Part shown: positions 1-6,795 of the stretch, in pieces
Numbering within the stretch: the first letter of the stretch is position 1
Layout: the number at the start of each line of letters is the position of its first letter
Source: Bacteroidales bacterium UBA1309
GTDB taxonomy: Bacteria; Bacteroidota; Bacteroidia; Bacteroidales; Dysgonomonadaceae
Assembly (NCBI GenBank): GCA_002307185.1
Contig: DBTT01000048.1
Location: 784 to 9,773, forward strand
Length of the DNA: 8,990 bases
Direction of reading: 5' to 3'
Program-made: the position numbers and the translations under genes
The notes under the pieces: model-generated
What the model was told of the DNA's origin: nothing
Databases searched by the model: none
Seen by the model: the letters and a program-made list of their open reading frames with translations, nothing else

Positions 1-1684
1 GACACCAAATGGATTGGCGAAAAGCCTCCCCTTTGCCTCCGGTGCCTCTTCCGTCCACACATACCACCAAATAGCCTTTGTCAGCCAAATAATATTCCCA
101 ATCAAAACGATAGGCATCCAAAGCCAGTTGAGCATCAGGTCCACCATATTGGACCAAAACAACCGGGTATTTTTTAGCCGGATTGAAATCAGACGGTTTC
201 AGCAACCATCCGTTCAATTTCTGCCCATCGGCAGCTGGAACCGTCATCAATGATTTATCCGGGAAATGAAAGGAGGATAACCTTTTTTTCAGTTCCTTGT
301 TGTTTTCAATAACCCGGACTTCTTCTCCTTTATTGTTGCAAACACTGTGTATTTGCGGCGTATTGATATTAGACCAAGTCTGGACAAACAAAGTATAATC
401 GGAATTAAAACTGCCGGTAGTATTTCCCGGTCGAGTACCAATCTTCAATGTCCGGCCTTTTATATCCACCCGGTAGACGTTCCTTTGGGTCGAACCCTCT
501 TCATCCGACTGATAATAGAAAGCATTTTGAATTGTATCACAACCCAACAATTTGGTCAAATCCCATTTCCCGGTTGTCAATTGTTTTTGAAGTCCTCCAT
601 TGGCTCCATATAAATACAAGTGCCGATAACCATCTTTTTCGCTGACATAAGTAAAATAACGGGTCGTAAAACAAATTGCATCAAACATCGGATCTACATA
701 TTTTTCATTCTGCTCGGTCAAAATCAATTTGGACTGAGCAGATTTCGGGTTGGCAAAAAACATTTTAAACGTATTTTGCGAACGGTTCAACGTCATAACG
801 GCCAGCTCATTACTGAACTTTGTAAACCGGATACGGGGAATATAGTCCTCTTCCGCAATCGGAACCACCATTTGTTTAGACGACCGGGTCTGTAAATTGA
901 AAGCCCAGACAGTCACCCTTGAATTCTTTTCACCTGCAGCCGGATACTTGTAGCTATAAAGTCCGGAATAATACTTTTCCGGCTTTTGTTTGGTCGTGAA
1001 AGCCCCATAGAGAGGATAGAAAGAAACCGGTACCGGCTTCTCATCAAACCGAACGTATGCCAAGAACTTACTGTCAGGCGACCAGTCATAAGCACACGTT
1101 TCCGTGAATTCTTCTTCATACACCCAGTCAGCCACTCCATTCGTTGTATTATTGGCAACACCATCCGTCGTAACCGGAATTTCCGTACCAAAATCCAACC
1201 TCTTAATATACAAATTATTGTCACGGGCAAAAGCAATAGAACGTCCATCAGGCGAAAAACGGGCATCCCGTTGCGCACCAGCAACAGACAAGGCTTCCAC
1301 TAAATTCCGTTTGCGATCGTATACATAATATTCCGTCAGGTATGAGCGACGATAAATTGGGATACGTTCCGTCCAAAACAAAATCTTGGACTCATTGGAA
1401 TTAAATTCGTAACCAAGCATTTTCTTAGGTGACTCACCTTTCACATTCAGGATATCCAATAGAACTTCCTGTTGTTTACCCGTTTGATAATTAAAACAAA
1501 GAATATGCTGCCCAGCATCATCTAAGCAGCTATAATAACGGGCATCCAACATGGGCTTCATGGCCGGAAGCAACCTGGAATTAAAATAGCCCGTGATAAT
1601 GGAATCCAAAAGCAATGTTTGCCCTATTGCAGGCAACCAACCAAAATTCACACAGACAAAAAGCAACACTATAATCTTCTTCAT
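1..1684 (-). CDS. Dipeptidyl peptidase IV-like S9 family serine peptidase (partial, 3' end outside window)
   Basis: Prolyl-oligopeptidase-family exopeptidase, expected to release X-Pro or X-Ala dipeptides from peptides in the periplasm. The frame opens at ATG 1684-1682 and stays open for 561 codons to the left edge. Residues 1-22 look like a signal peptide (MKK, hydrophobic core, then AIG before Q23). A beta-propeller region follows. DWVYEEEF at 186-193 matches the double-Glu motif (Glu205/Glu206 in human DPP4) that holds the substrate N-terminus and separates DPP IV from plain oligopeptidases. Near the end, VQYGGP carries Tyr513, equivalent to the oxyanion-hole Tyr547, and DGRGTGGKGEAFR (544-556) begins the alpha/beta-hydrolase fold. 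The GWSYGG nucleophile elbow, Asp and His should lie in the missing part, roughly 160 residues. The gene is divergent from the radical SAM gene. There is no Shine-Dalgarno before the ATG, which is usual in Bacteroidota. The family call is strong; exact specificity is inferred from the Glu motif. Confidence 0.92.
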   Translation of the reverse strand, partial: MKKIIVLLFVCVNFGWLPAIGQTLLLDSIITGYFNSRLLPAMKPMLDARYYSCLDDAGQHILCFNYQTGKQQEVLLDILNVKGESPKKMLGYEFNSNESKILFWTERIPIYRRSYLTEYYVYDRKRNLVEALSVAGAQRDARFSPDGRSIAFARDNNLYIKRLDFGTEIPVTTDGVANNTTNGVADWVYEEEFTETCAYDWSPDSKFLAYVRFDEKPVPVSFYPLYGAFTTKQKPEKYYSGLYSYKYPAAGEKNSRVTVWAFNLQTRSSKQMVVPIAEEDYIPRIRFTKFSNELAVMTLNRSQNTFKMFFANPKSAQSKLILTEQNEKYVDPMFDAICFTTRYFTYVSEKDGYRHLYLYGANGGLQKQLTTGKWDLTKLLGCDTIQNAFYYQSDEEGSTQRNVYRVDIKGRTLKIGTRPGNTTGSFNSDYTLFVQTWSNINTPQIHSVCNNKGEEVRVIENNKELKKRLSSFHFPDKSLMTVPAADGQKLNGWLLKPSDFNPAKKYPVVLVQYGGPDAQLALDAYRFDWEYYLADKGYLVVCVDGRGTGGKGEAFRQSIWC

Positions 1685-1708
1685 ATCTTTAACGCATTCT
1701 ATGGAATG

Positions 1709-1716
1709 CAAAAATA
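1709..1716 (-). promoter_or_regulatory. Candidate -7 element for the DPP IV-like gene
   Basis: On the minus strand this reads TATTTTTG, a full match to the Bacteroidota sigma-ABfr -7 consensus TAnnTTTG. It lies 24 nt upstream of ATG 1684, which would give a short leader. I see no clear TTTG at the -33 position, so the call rests on the -7 box and its placement. It forms one arm of a 10-bp inverted repeat with the opposing promoter at 1762-1769. Confidence 0.4.
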
Positions 1717-1761
1717 CAAATTTGATTTCGGACACTCCATTCATTCCGACACAAAAACCGT

Positions 1762-1769
1762 ATTTTTGC
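1762..1769 (+). promoter_or_regulatory. Candidate -7 element for the radical SAM gene
   Basis: TATTTTTG matches TAnnTTTG and lies 32 nt upstream of the ATG at 1802, predicting a leader of about 25 nt. A -33 TTTG is not evident at the usual spacing. If this promoter is real, the longer in-frame start at 1619 cannot be used, because it lies upstream of the promoter and inside the peptidase gene. Confidence 0.4.
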
Positions 1770-1801
1770 AAAAAACAATACTGCCGCTCCTACCCAAAAG
1801 A

Positions 1802-2740
1802 ATGAATACCCAAACACCCTTTCGCCGATTTCAGGATTTTCTGAATGAACATTTCCAAAACAAAGTTCAGAAAATATCCATCAATGCCGGCTTCACTTGT
1901 CCAAACCGGGATGGAAGCAAAGGCTACGGAGGCTGCACCTATTGCAACAACCAGACCTTCAACCCGGCATATTGTTGTACAGAAAAATCAGTTACCACCC
2001 AATTGGAAGAAGGCATCCGCTTCTTTGCCCGAAAATATCCACAAATGGAATATCTGGCCTATTTTCAAGCCTACACAAATACGTACGCCGAATTAGGACA
2101 ATTAAAGCGTCTGTATTCGGAAGCATTGAACGTAAAAGGCGTGAAAGGCCTGGTTATTGGCACCCGTCCCGACTGCATGCCAACATCCTTGCTAAATTAT
2201 CTGGAGGAACTCTCTCGCCAGTACTTCATTCTCGTAGAATATGGAGTAGAATCCACCTTAGATAAGACCCTGACCTTTATCAACCGAGGCCATACCTTTT
2301 CTCAAAGTGTGGAAGCCATTCAGCAAACAGCGGCACGAAACATCCCCACTGGTGCCCACCTCATTCTTGGATTACCGGGCGAGACGCGGGAAGAGATATT
2401 GAACCACGCTAACCAACTCAACCAGTTGCCTCTAAATACACTTAAGCTACACCAGCTTCAGCTTATCAAAGGCACTAGGCTCGCAGCTCAGGCCGAAGCC
2501 AACCCGAGTTTGGTTCACTTCGGGACATATAGCGATTACGTTTCCTTATTGGCCGATTTTCTGGAAGGTTTACGTCCGGATATCGCAGTAGAAAGATTTG
2601 TCTCCCAATCTCCTCCAGAACTGCTGATTGCCCCAGACTGGGGCCTGAAAAATCATGAATTCACACACTTGGTTGAAAAAGAAATGAAGCGACGCGGAAG
2701 CGCACAAGGACAACGATTAAATCAATTTTCGCACAATTGA
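1802..2740 (+). CDS. TIGR01212 (YhcC-type) radical SAM protein
   Basis: 312-aa radical SAM enzyme of the family that includes E. coli YhcC. The substrate is not established, so no reaction is assigned. The family signature is visible: SINAGFTCPNRDG followed by GGCTYC, giving Cys33-x11-Cys45-x2-Cys48. This is the wide cluster spacing of TIGR01212, not the classic CxxxCxxC, and these cysteines should ligate the SAM-binding [4Fe-4S] cluster. Further family-like motifs are YFQAYTNTY, a GTRPDC segment, an EYGVES strand and HLILGLPGET. I chose ATG 1802 because the protein from there begins with the family N-terminus (MNTQTPFRRFQDFLNEHF). Starting at 1619 would add 61 residues of non-conserved sequence antisense to the peptidase start. 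The last 24 bp overlap, tail to tail, the response regulator gene on the other strand. The protein is soluble, with no signal peptide or membrane segment. Confidence 0.93.
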   Translation: MNTQTPFRRFQDFLNEHFQNKVQKISINAGFTCPNRDGSKGYGGCTYCNNQTFNPAYCCTEKSVTTQLEEGIRFFARKYPQMEYLAYFQAYTNTYAELGQLKRLYSEALNVKGVKGLVIGTRPDCMPTSLLNYLEELSRQYFILVEYGVESTLDKTLTFINRGHTFSQSVEAIQQTAARNIPTGAHLILGLPGETREEILNHANQLNQLPLNTLKLHQLQLIKGTRLAAQAEANPSLVHFGTYSDYVSLLADFLEGLRPDIAVERFVSQSPPELLIAPDWGLKNHEFTHLVEKEMKRRGSAQGQRLNQFSHN

Positions 2741-3106
2741 TTTCAGGTTTTCGGAATCGAGCGGCTTCACAATATATTCCGTGCCTCCCGCATCCATAAA
2801 GGCTTTCCGATCAGAATCAAAAGCAAAAGCCGTCAACGCAACAATGGGTATCTTTTTATTTTTTTTACGAATCATCAAGGTAGCATCCAGTCCGTTCAGT
2901 TCTGGCATTTGAATGTCCATTAAAATCAGATCCGGATGAATCTGTTCAAAAAGGGTCGTCACTTCTACCCCATTTAGCGCGCGTAAGACACGATAATCTT
3001 TTCGAAGCAATAGATAGACCAAGGCGTAGTTGCTGTCCGTATCTTCTGCCACCAAAATAGTTTTCTGCACTCTATCTGCTTGGTCCTGGCTGTCTCCTCT
3101 TTTCAT
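2717..3106 (-). CDS. Single-domain response regulator (stand-alone receiver, CheY-like)
   Basis: 129-aa receiver domain with no output domain. Numbering from ATG 3106: acidic pocket Glu21-Asp22 in LVAEDTDSN, phosphoacceptor Asp64 in LILMDIQMP, Thr92 in ALTAFA and Lys114 in VKP, so all key residues are present. It presumably accepts phosphate from a histidine kinase and acts through protein contacts or as a phosphate sink. The receiver closely resembles the C-terminal receiver of the hybrid kinase transcribed divergently at 3332. Both contain KTILVAEDTDSNY and PDLILMD, which suggests duplication and a functional link. An in-frame TTG at 3139 would add 11 residues. ATG 3106 is preferred because the best -7 box (3150-3157) would leave that TTG only a few bases from the RNA start. 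The 3' end overlaps the radical SAM gene by 24 bp. Confidence 0.9.
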   Translation of the reverse strand: MKRGDSQDQADRVQKTILVAEDTDSNYALVYLLLRKDYRVLRALNGVEVTTLFEQIHPDLILMDIQMPELNGLDATLMIRKKNKKIPIVALTAFAFDSDRKAFMDAGGTEYIVKPLDSENLKSIVRKLI

Positions 3107-3149
3107 AGTAATTTGAGTAAAGTCCGGTTCATGAAACAATAACTTGCAA

Positions 3150-3157
3150 CAAAGATA
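3150..3157 (-). promoter_or_regulatory. Candidate -7 element for the response regulator
   Basis: On the minus strand this reads TATCTTTG, a full TAnnTTTG match. The expected transcript start is near 3143, giving a leader of about 37 nt to ATG 3106. No clear -33 TTTG is seen at standard spacing. Confidence 0.4.
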
Positions 3158-3245
3158 CGTGTTGAAGGTTATATCTTTCCTTAAAAACCATTTTTTATTT
3201 AAATCGCAGAATCAACCAGAATCAAAGGATTTTCCAGCAAATGGA

Positions 3246-3275
3246 TTTGATTTTTAGCATAAAAGTGTACATTTG
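3246..3275 (+). promoter_or_regulatory. Bacteroidota-type promoter of the hybrid kinase
   Basis: TTTG at 3246-3249, then an 18-bp spacer, then TACATTTG at 3268-3275, matching the -33/-7 consensus of the primary sigma factor in Bacteroides. The predicted start is near 3282, giving a leader of about 50 nt to ATG 3332. No Shine-Dalgarno precedes that ATG. Confidence 0.6.
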
Positions 3276-3331
3276 CTATAGACAACAACGGAGGGCTGTC
3301 CTCTTCAAATCGACTACTTAACGTACCATCC

Positions 3332-5980
3332 ATGACGACCCAAGGGACGGATCAGAAATCAAAGAACACAAACGAGAAATCAAGCCTTTTGCGTAATCCG
3401 GACAATGCCGCAAAAATTCTGCAAATAACGTCAGACACCATGTTTATGGTGACAAAAGAGGGTATTTGTGTTGATGCGGTCTTACGCACCGACCGCTGGT
3501 TTTTACAAAACCCGTCTTCTTTTCTGGGAAAAAACATTTTCAACATTATTCCTTGCGAAACATCACAGGCACTTTTCAACAATTTCAACAAAGTGCTGGA
3601 AACCGGCAAAACATCAACCGACAATTACGAAATTCAGGTTGCTGGCAAAACTTATTTTTTCAAGTGTATCATCAACCTATACGACAATCAGCACTTACTT
3701 TTTCAATATCGGGATATTACTCAGCGCATCTTACTCAAAAAACGCATAGAAATTATCAACCGAAAGCTTCAGGATGTGGAAAAAGTGGCCCTCATCAGTC
3801 AATGGAATTTCAACGTACGTACTCAACAGTTTCAATACTCCGGCTTTACTGGAGGTCTGGCCGATAGCAACGGGATGCAAACCATCAGCTTGGAAGACTA
3901 TCTCAAAAATGTTCATCCAAACGATCAGCAATCCGTACAAGCCTACCTCAACGCCAATATATTGAAGGTCAATCACGATTTCTTTGACTATCAATATAAT
4001 TTTAACGAACAGAGCTTCCATTTCAGGGTGCGGGTTATCAGCTCTTACCTCAACGAAGAAGAAGACCATATTTTAGAAGGTTTTAGTCAGAATATTTCCG
4101 ATATTAAGAAAAAACAGCACGATCTGGAGATGATCACACTGGCTGTGCACAATTCGACCGATTACATCTTTGCCATGAGAAAAAATGGGCAACTGATTTT
4201 TGGAAACAGAGTATTCAAAGGATACCACGGCTGGGAAGATGACGACGACATTTCGAATGCCAATTTGTTCGATCTGATAGACAAAGGTGCTGGCAAAATT
4301 CGATGGCAAGACATTATCCATCAACTCACGACGTCCAGTCAAACGCTTAATTTTGTTCTACCGAGACCCATTATGGAAAGGCCGGACATTTTAGCTTTCG
4401 ACTGTGTATCCTATTTGGTTCGTGACTCAAGAGGGGCCGACCAAATCTGGACCTTCGGCAAAAACATCACCGAACGGGTTCATTACGAAAAGCAAGTCAA
4501 AGAAATGAATCAGATCATGGGCACCGTCCTGACCAATATCCCTATGATTATTTCGGTAAAAGATGCCGACAATGACTTTCGCTATATTTTCAGCAACCGT
4601 CAGGGCAACAAGATCCACTGGGGCATACAAGACGATATCATCGGCAAAACGGATTTCGATCTATTCTCCAGGCACCAAGCCATTAAAATGCGTTCAGAAG
4701 ACCTCCACTCACTCCAAACCAAAGAAGAAACCCGAAAAACCATTTATGAGAAAGATACCGACGGAAACAAAGTAGTCCACGATCAAATACGCATTTTGGT
4801 AGAAGACGATTCCAGGCCTTTGCTCATTGGGATTGAGCGCGACATTACCAAGGACAAAATAATGGAACAAGAGCTTATCGATGCCAAAGAGAAGGCCGAA
4901 GAATCCGACAAACTAAAGTCTGCTTTCATTGCCAATATGAGCCATGAAATTCGCACACCACTCAATGCCATCGTTGGTTTTTCCAGAATCATCGCCGAAA
5001 CACAAGATCCAGAAGAACGCAAGTCGTACTATTCCATCGTAGATACCAACAATACCCGACTTTTAGGACTAATCAACGAAATCCTAGATCTTTCCAAAAT
5101 TGAATCGGGCGTAATGGAATTCGACCTTGAATCGGTTAAATTACACCCCCTTCTCCGCGACATACAACAAACCCTCGCGCTACGATGCCAACCGGGAGTT
5201 CAGCTCATTTTTGACGAATCGGATAGGAACTTAGTTATTAGTTGCGACAAGAACAGACTTAACCAGATCTTTAACAACCTAATAGGCAACGCCAGTAAAT
5301 TTACAAAAGAAGGAGAGATTCGATTCGGATATAGGCTCAATAAACAAGTCCTTGAATTTTATGTTAAAGACACCGGTTCGGGTATTTCAAAAGACAAAAT
5401 AGGTCAGATATTTGACCGTTTTATTAAAGGCGATAACTTCACCCAAGGCACCGGATTAGGGCTGCCCATCTGCAAATCCATCATCGAAAAGCTGGGGGGC
5501 AAAATTTCAGTCACCTCTACTTTTGGAGAAGAGACTTGCTTTACCTTCTGGTTACCAAGCGAATGCATCATTCGAAACGATATACAGCAAACCTTGTCCA
5601 AAAATGCTCAAGGCGAAATTCTTCCTGCCAGAAAAACCATTTTAGTGGCCGAAGACACCGACAGCAACTATGTACTTTTAGAAGCTTTAATTGGTAACAA
5701 GTACCACTTGCAAAGAGCCATCAACGGTATGGAGGCCGTCACTATGTTTCAGGAATCACCTCCCGACCTGATCCTCATGGACCTTAAAATGCCCATCATG
5801 AACGGTATTGAAGCCACCAAAATTATCCGAACCATGTCACCAGACATCCCCATTATTGCTCAAAGTGCATACGCTTTCGACCAAGACAGAAACACCGCGA
5901 TGGAAATCGGATGCAATGGCTTTTTAGCGAAACCATTCAATAAGGCTCAGATTCTCGACATTATTTTCCGAAATCTATAA
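3332..5980 (+). CDS. Soluble multi-PAS hybrid sensor histidine kinase with C-terminal receiver
   Basis: 882-aa cytoplasmic hybrid kinase. I see no signal peptide and no segment long and hydrophobic enough to span a membrane. Four PAS-like regions lie in tandem at about 25-130, 150-256, 262-381 and 390-505. Each ends in the usual D/N-I-T/S turn (RDITQ, QNISD, KNITE, RDITK). A coiled linker leads to HisKA with phosphoacceptor His538 in MSHEIRTPLN. The HATPase_c domain has an N-box around Asn653 (NNLIGNASKFT), a G1 box DTGSGIS from Asp680 and a G2 box GTGLGLPI from Gly706. The receiver has Glu774/Asp775, phospho-Asp817 in LILMDLKMP and Lys867 in AKPF. All catalytic residues are intact. There is no HPt and no DNA-binding output, unlike Bacteroides HTCS hybrids, so a separate partner is needed. 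The divergent stand-alone receiver is the obvious candidate. The signal is unknown; tandem PAS regions suggest a small ligand, redox state or a bound cofactor. Confidence 0.95.
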   Translation: MTTQGTDQKSKNTNEKSSLLRNPDNAAKILQITSDTMFMVTKEGICVDAVLRTDRWFLQNPSSFLGKNIFNIIPCETSQALFNNFNKVLETGKTSTDNYEIQVAGKTYFFKCIINLYDNQHLLFQYRDITQRILLKKRIEIINRKLQDVEKVALISQWNFNVRTQQFQYSGFTGGLADSNGMQTISLEDYLKNVHPNDQQSVQAYLNANILKVNHDFFDYQYNFNEQSFHFRVRVISSYLNEEEDHILEGFSQNISDIKKKQHDLEMITLAVHNSTDYIFAMRKNGQLIFGNRVFKGYHGWEDDDDISNANLFDLIDKGAGKIRWQDIIHQLTTSSQTLNFVLPRPIMERPDILAFDCVSYLVRDSRGADQIWTFGKNITERVHYEKQVKEMNQIMGTVLTNIPMIISVKDADNDFRYIFSNRQGNKIHWGIQDDIIGKTDFDLFSRHQAIKMRSEDLHSLQTKEETRKTIYEKDTDGNKVVHDQIRILVEDDSRPLLIGIERDITKDKIMEQELIDAKEKAEESDKLKSAFIANMSHEIRTPLNAIVGFSRIIAETQDPEERKSYYSIVDTNNTRLLGLINEILDLSKIESGVMEFDLESVKLHPLLRDIQQTLALRCQPGVQLIFDESDRNLVISCDKNRLNQIFNNLIGNASKFTKEGEIRFGYRLNKQVLEFYVKDTGSGISKDKIGQIFDRFIKGDNFTQGTGLGLPICKSIIEKLGGKISVTSTFGEETCFTFWLPSECIIRNDIQQTLSKNAQGEILPARKTILVAEDTDSNYVLLEALIGNKYHLQRAINGMEAVTMFQESPPDLILMDLKMPIMNGIEATKIIRTMSPDIPIIAQSAYAFDQDRNTAMEIGCNGFLAKPFNKAQILDIIFRNL

Positions 5981-6044
5981 AACCAAACAGTTTCAGGTCT
6001 TTGAAAATTTAATCGCTGAGTTTAATTTCAAACGATAAGAGTGC

Positions 6045-6078
6045 AAAAAAAAGAAGAACGTCTCAACCTTTTTTGAGA
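6045..6078 (-). terminator. Rho-independent terminator of tRNA-Thr
   Basis: On the minus strand, downstream of the tRNA, TCTCAA (6078-6073) pairs with TTGAGA (6066-6061) around a 6-nt loop. An 11-nt stretch rich in T ending in eight Ts (6052-6045) follows. The geometry fits termination of the tRNA transcript. In the plus direction the hairpin lacks a good T tract, so it would serve the hybrid kinase poorly. Confidence 0.65.
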
Positions 6079-6093
6079 GACCCTCTTCCTTTG

Positions 6094-6166
<73 letters not shown>

Positions 6167-6184
6167 AATGCTTTATTGCGGCCG

Positions 6185-6214
6185 CAAAATTAGTGAGTTT
6201 TTTGAAACTACAAA
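6185..6214 (-). promoter_or_regulatory. Promoter of tRNA-Thr with GC-rich start region
   Basis: On the minus strand: TTTG (6214-6211), an 18-bp spacer, then TAATTTTG (6192-6185), a full match to the Bacteroidota -33/-7 consensus. CGGCCGC follows at once, just before the expected start near 6178. GC-rich discriminators of this kind are known at stable-RNA promoters under stringent control in other bacteria; control here is inferred. The promoter fits into the gap between the stop codon of the 152-aa gene (6228) and the tRNA. Confidence 0.62.
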
Positions 6215-6227
6215 GCTTTTTTACTGA

Positions 6228-6686
6228 TTAAATGTCGGACATCAGCTTTTTGAAGAAGTCATCCAATTCTTCATCCATGTATTTCAGGAAATTATCGTCA
6301 ATGAGACATTGCTCATCGTCCAGAAGCAACAGCTCACTCAGAACTTCCATTTCTTCATCCACCATCAAAACAGAAAAGGGTTTCATTATATTGAGCCGAT
6401 CAAGAAGAGCTTCTTCCTGAATACGATTGACAATCTCTTTCAGAAGCACTTCACAATTTTTCAACTCTGCTTCCGTATCCATTGTATCGAATTGTTCCTG
6501 CCAAACATCAACCGGAATTTTCTCCAAGATGTGATCTTCATCATCCAATACCGTAAACTCACCGGCTTCCGGATTGGGAAACAGATACAAGTCCACAATG
6601 GCTGCCGAATCTGCGGAATGCTGCAATTTATCTAACGCCCTGCGTATAGCATGATCCAGCAAGTGTTGTAAGGCATCATTTTTCAT
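6228..6686 (-). CDS. Hypothetical acidic protein, 152 aa
   Basis: I do not recognise a family. The protein is very acidic, with about 39 Asp/Glu against about 13 Lys/Arg. It appears mostly helical, with no signal peptide, membrane segment or cysteine-based metal site (only two Cys). The N-terminal third (MKNDALQHLLDHAIRRALD, then IVDLYLFPNPEAGEFTVLDDED) looks like a small folded domain with a short beta stretch. Residues about 70-105 could form a coiled coil. The last 45 residues are rich in DDE and EELDD clusters. It reads as a real gene: it continues the minus-strand run from the lipoprotein gene, fills its space between neighbours, and has a plausible ATG. No Shine-Dalgarno is seen. A 109-bp gap separates it from the lipoprotein gene, so it may be co-transcribed or use the weak candidate promoter at 6778-6785. 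No function can be assigned. Confidence 0.8.
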   Translation of the reverse strand: MKNDALQHLLDHAIRRALDKLQHSADSAAIVDLYLFPNPEAGEFTVLDDEDHILEKIPVDVWQEQFDTMDTEAELKNCEVLLKEIVNRIQEEALLDRLNIMKPFSVLMVDEEMEVLSELLLLDDEQCLIDDNFLKYMDEELDDFFKKLMSDI

Positions 6687-6777
6687 CCGTCAAAATTTAA
6701 ATTTGGGAACCCGAACGCCACCCTAAAATCACAAAACGACTGTCCATGGGGTTTTAAGCGAACTTGTTAATCGACAC

Positions 6778-6785
6778 CAAAAGTA
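6778..6785 (-). promoter_or_regulatory. Weak candidate -7 element for the acidic-protein gene
   Basis: On the minus strand this reads TACTTTTG (TAnnTTTG). It lies 92 nt upstream of ATG 6686, just after the stop codon of the lipoprotein gene. No convincing -33 element accompanies it. A near-miss with one extra base (TAAATTTTG) lies closer to the start, at about 6695. Confidence 0.25.
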
Positions 6786-6795
6786 CAAAAAATTA

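Noticed and set aside
1619..1801. 61-residue N-terminal extension of the radical SAM protein from ATG 1619
   Set aside because: It starts inside the oppositely oriented peptidase gene, upstream of the likely promoter at 1762-1769, and the family N-terminus begins at 1802.
3107..3139. TTG start for the response regulator giving 140 residues
   Set aside because: It would lie about 4 nt from the predicted RNA start, and the extra residues precede a complete receiver. Still possible if the promoter call is wrong.
3290..3304. GAGG-gctgt-CCTC mini hairpin in the hybrid kinase leader
   Set aside because: Only four to five base pairs and no sign of a riboswitch or attenuator fold; probably chance.
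3731..4069. 112-codon open frame antisense to the hybrid kinase
   Set aside because: No promoter or recognisable protein; it lies wholly within the PAS-coding region of an intact gene.
6000..6032. Inverted repeat TTTGAAA / TTTCAAA after the hybrid kinase stop
   Set aside because: The stem is AT-rich, about 7 to 9 bp with a bulge, a long loop and no T tract after it, so it is not a convincing kinase terminator.
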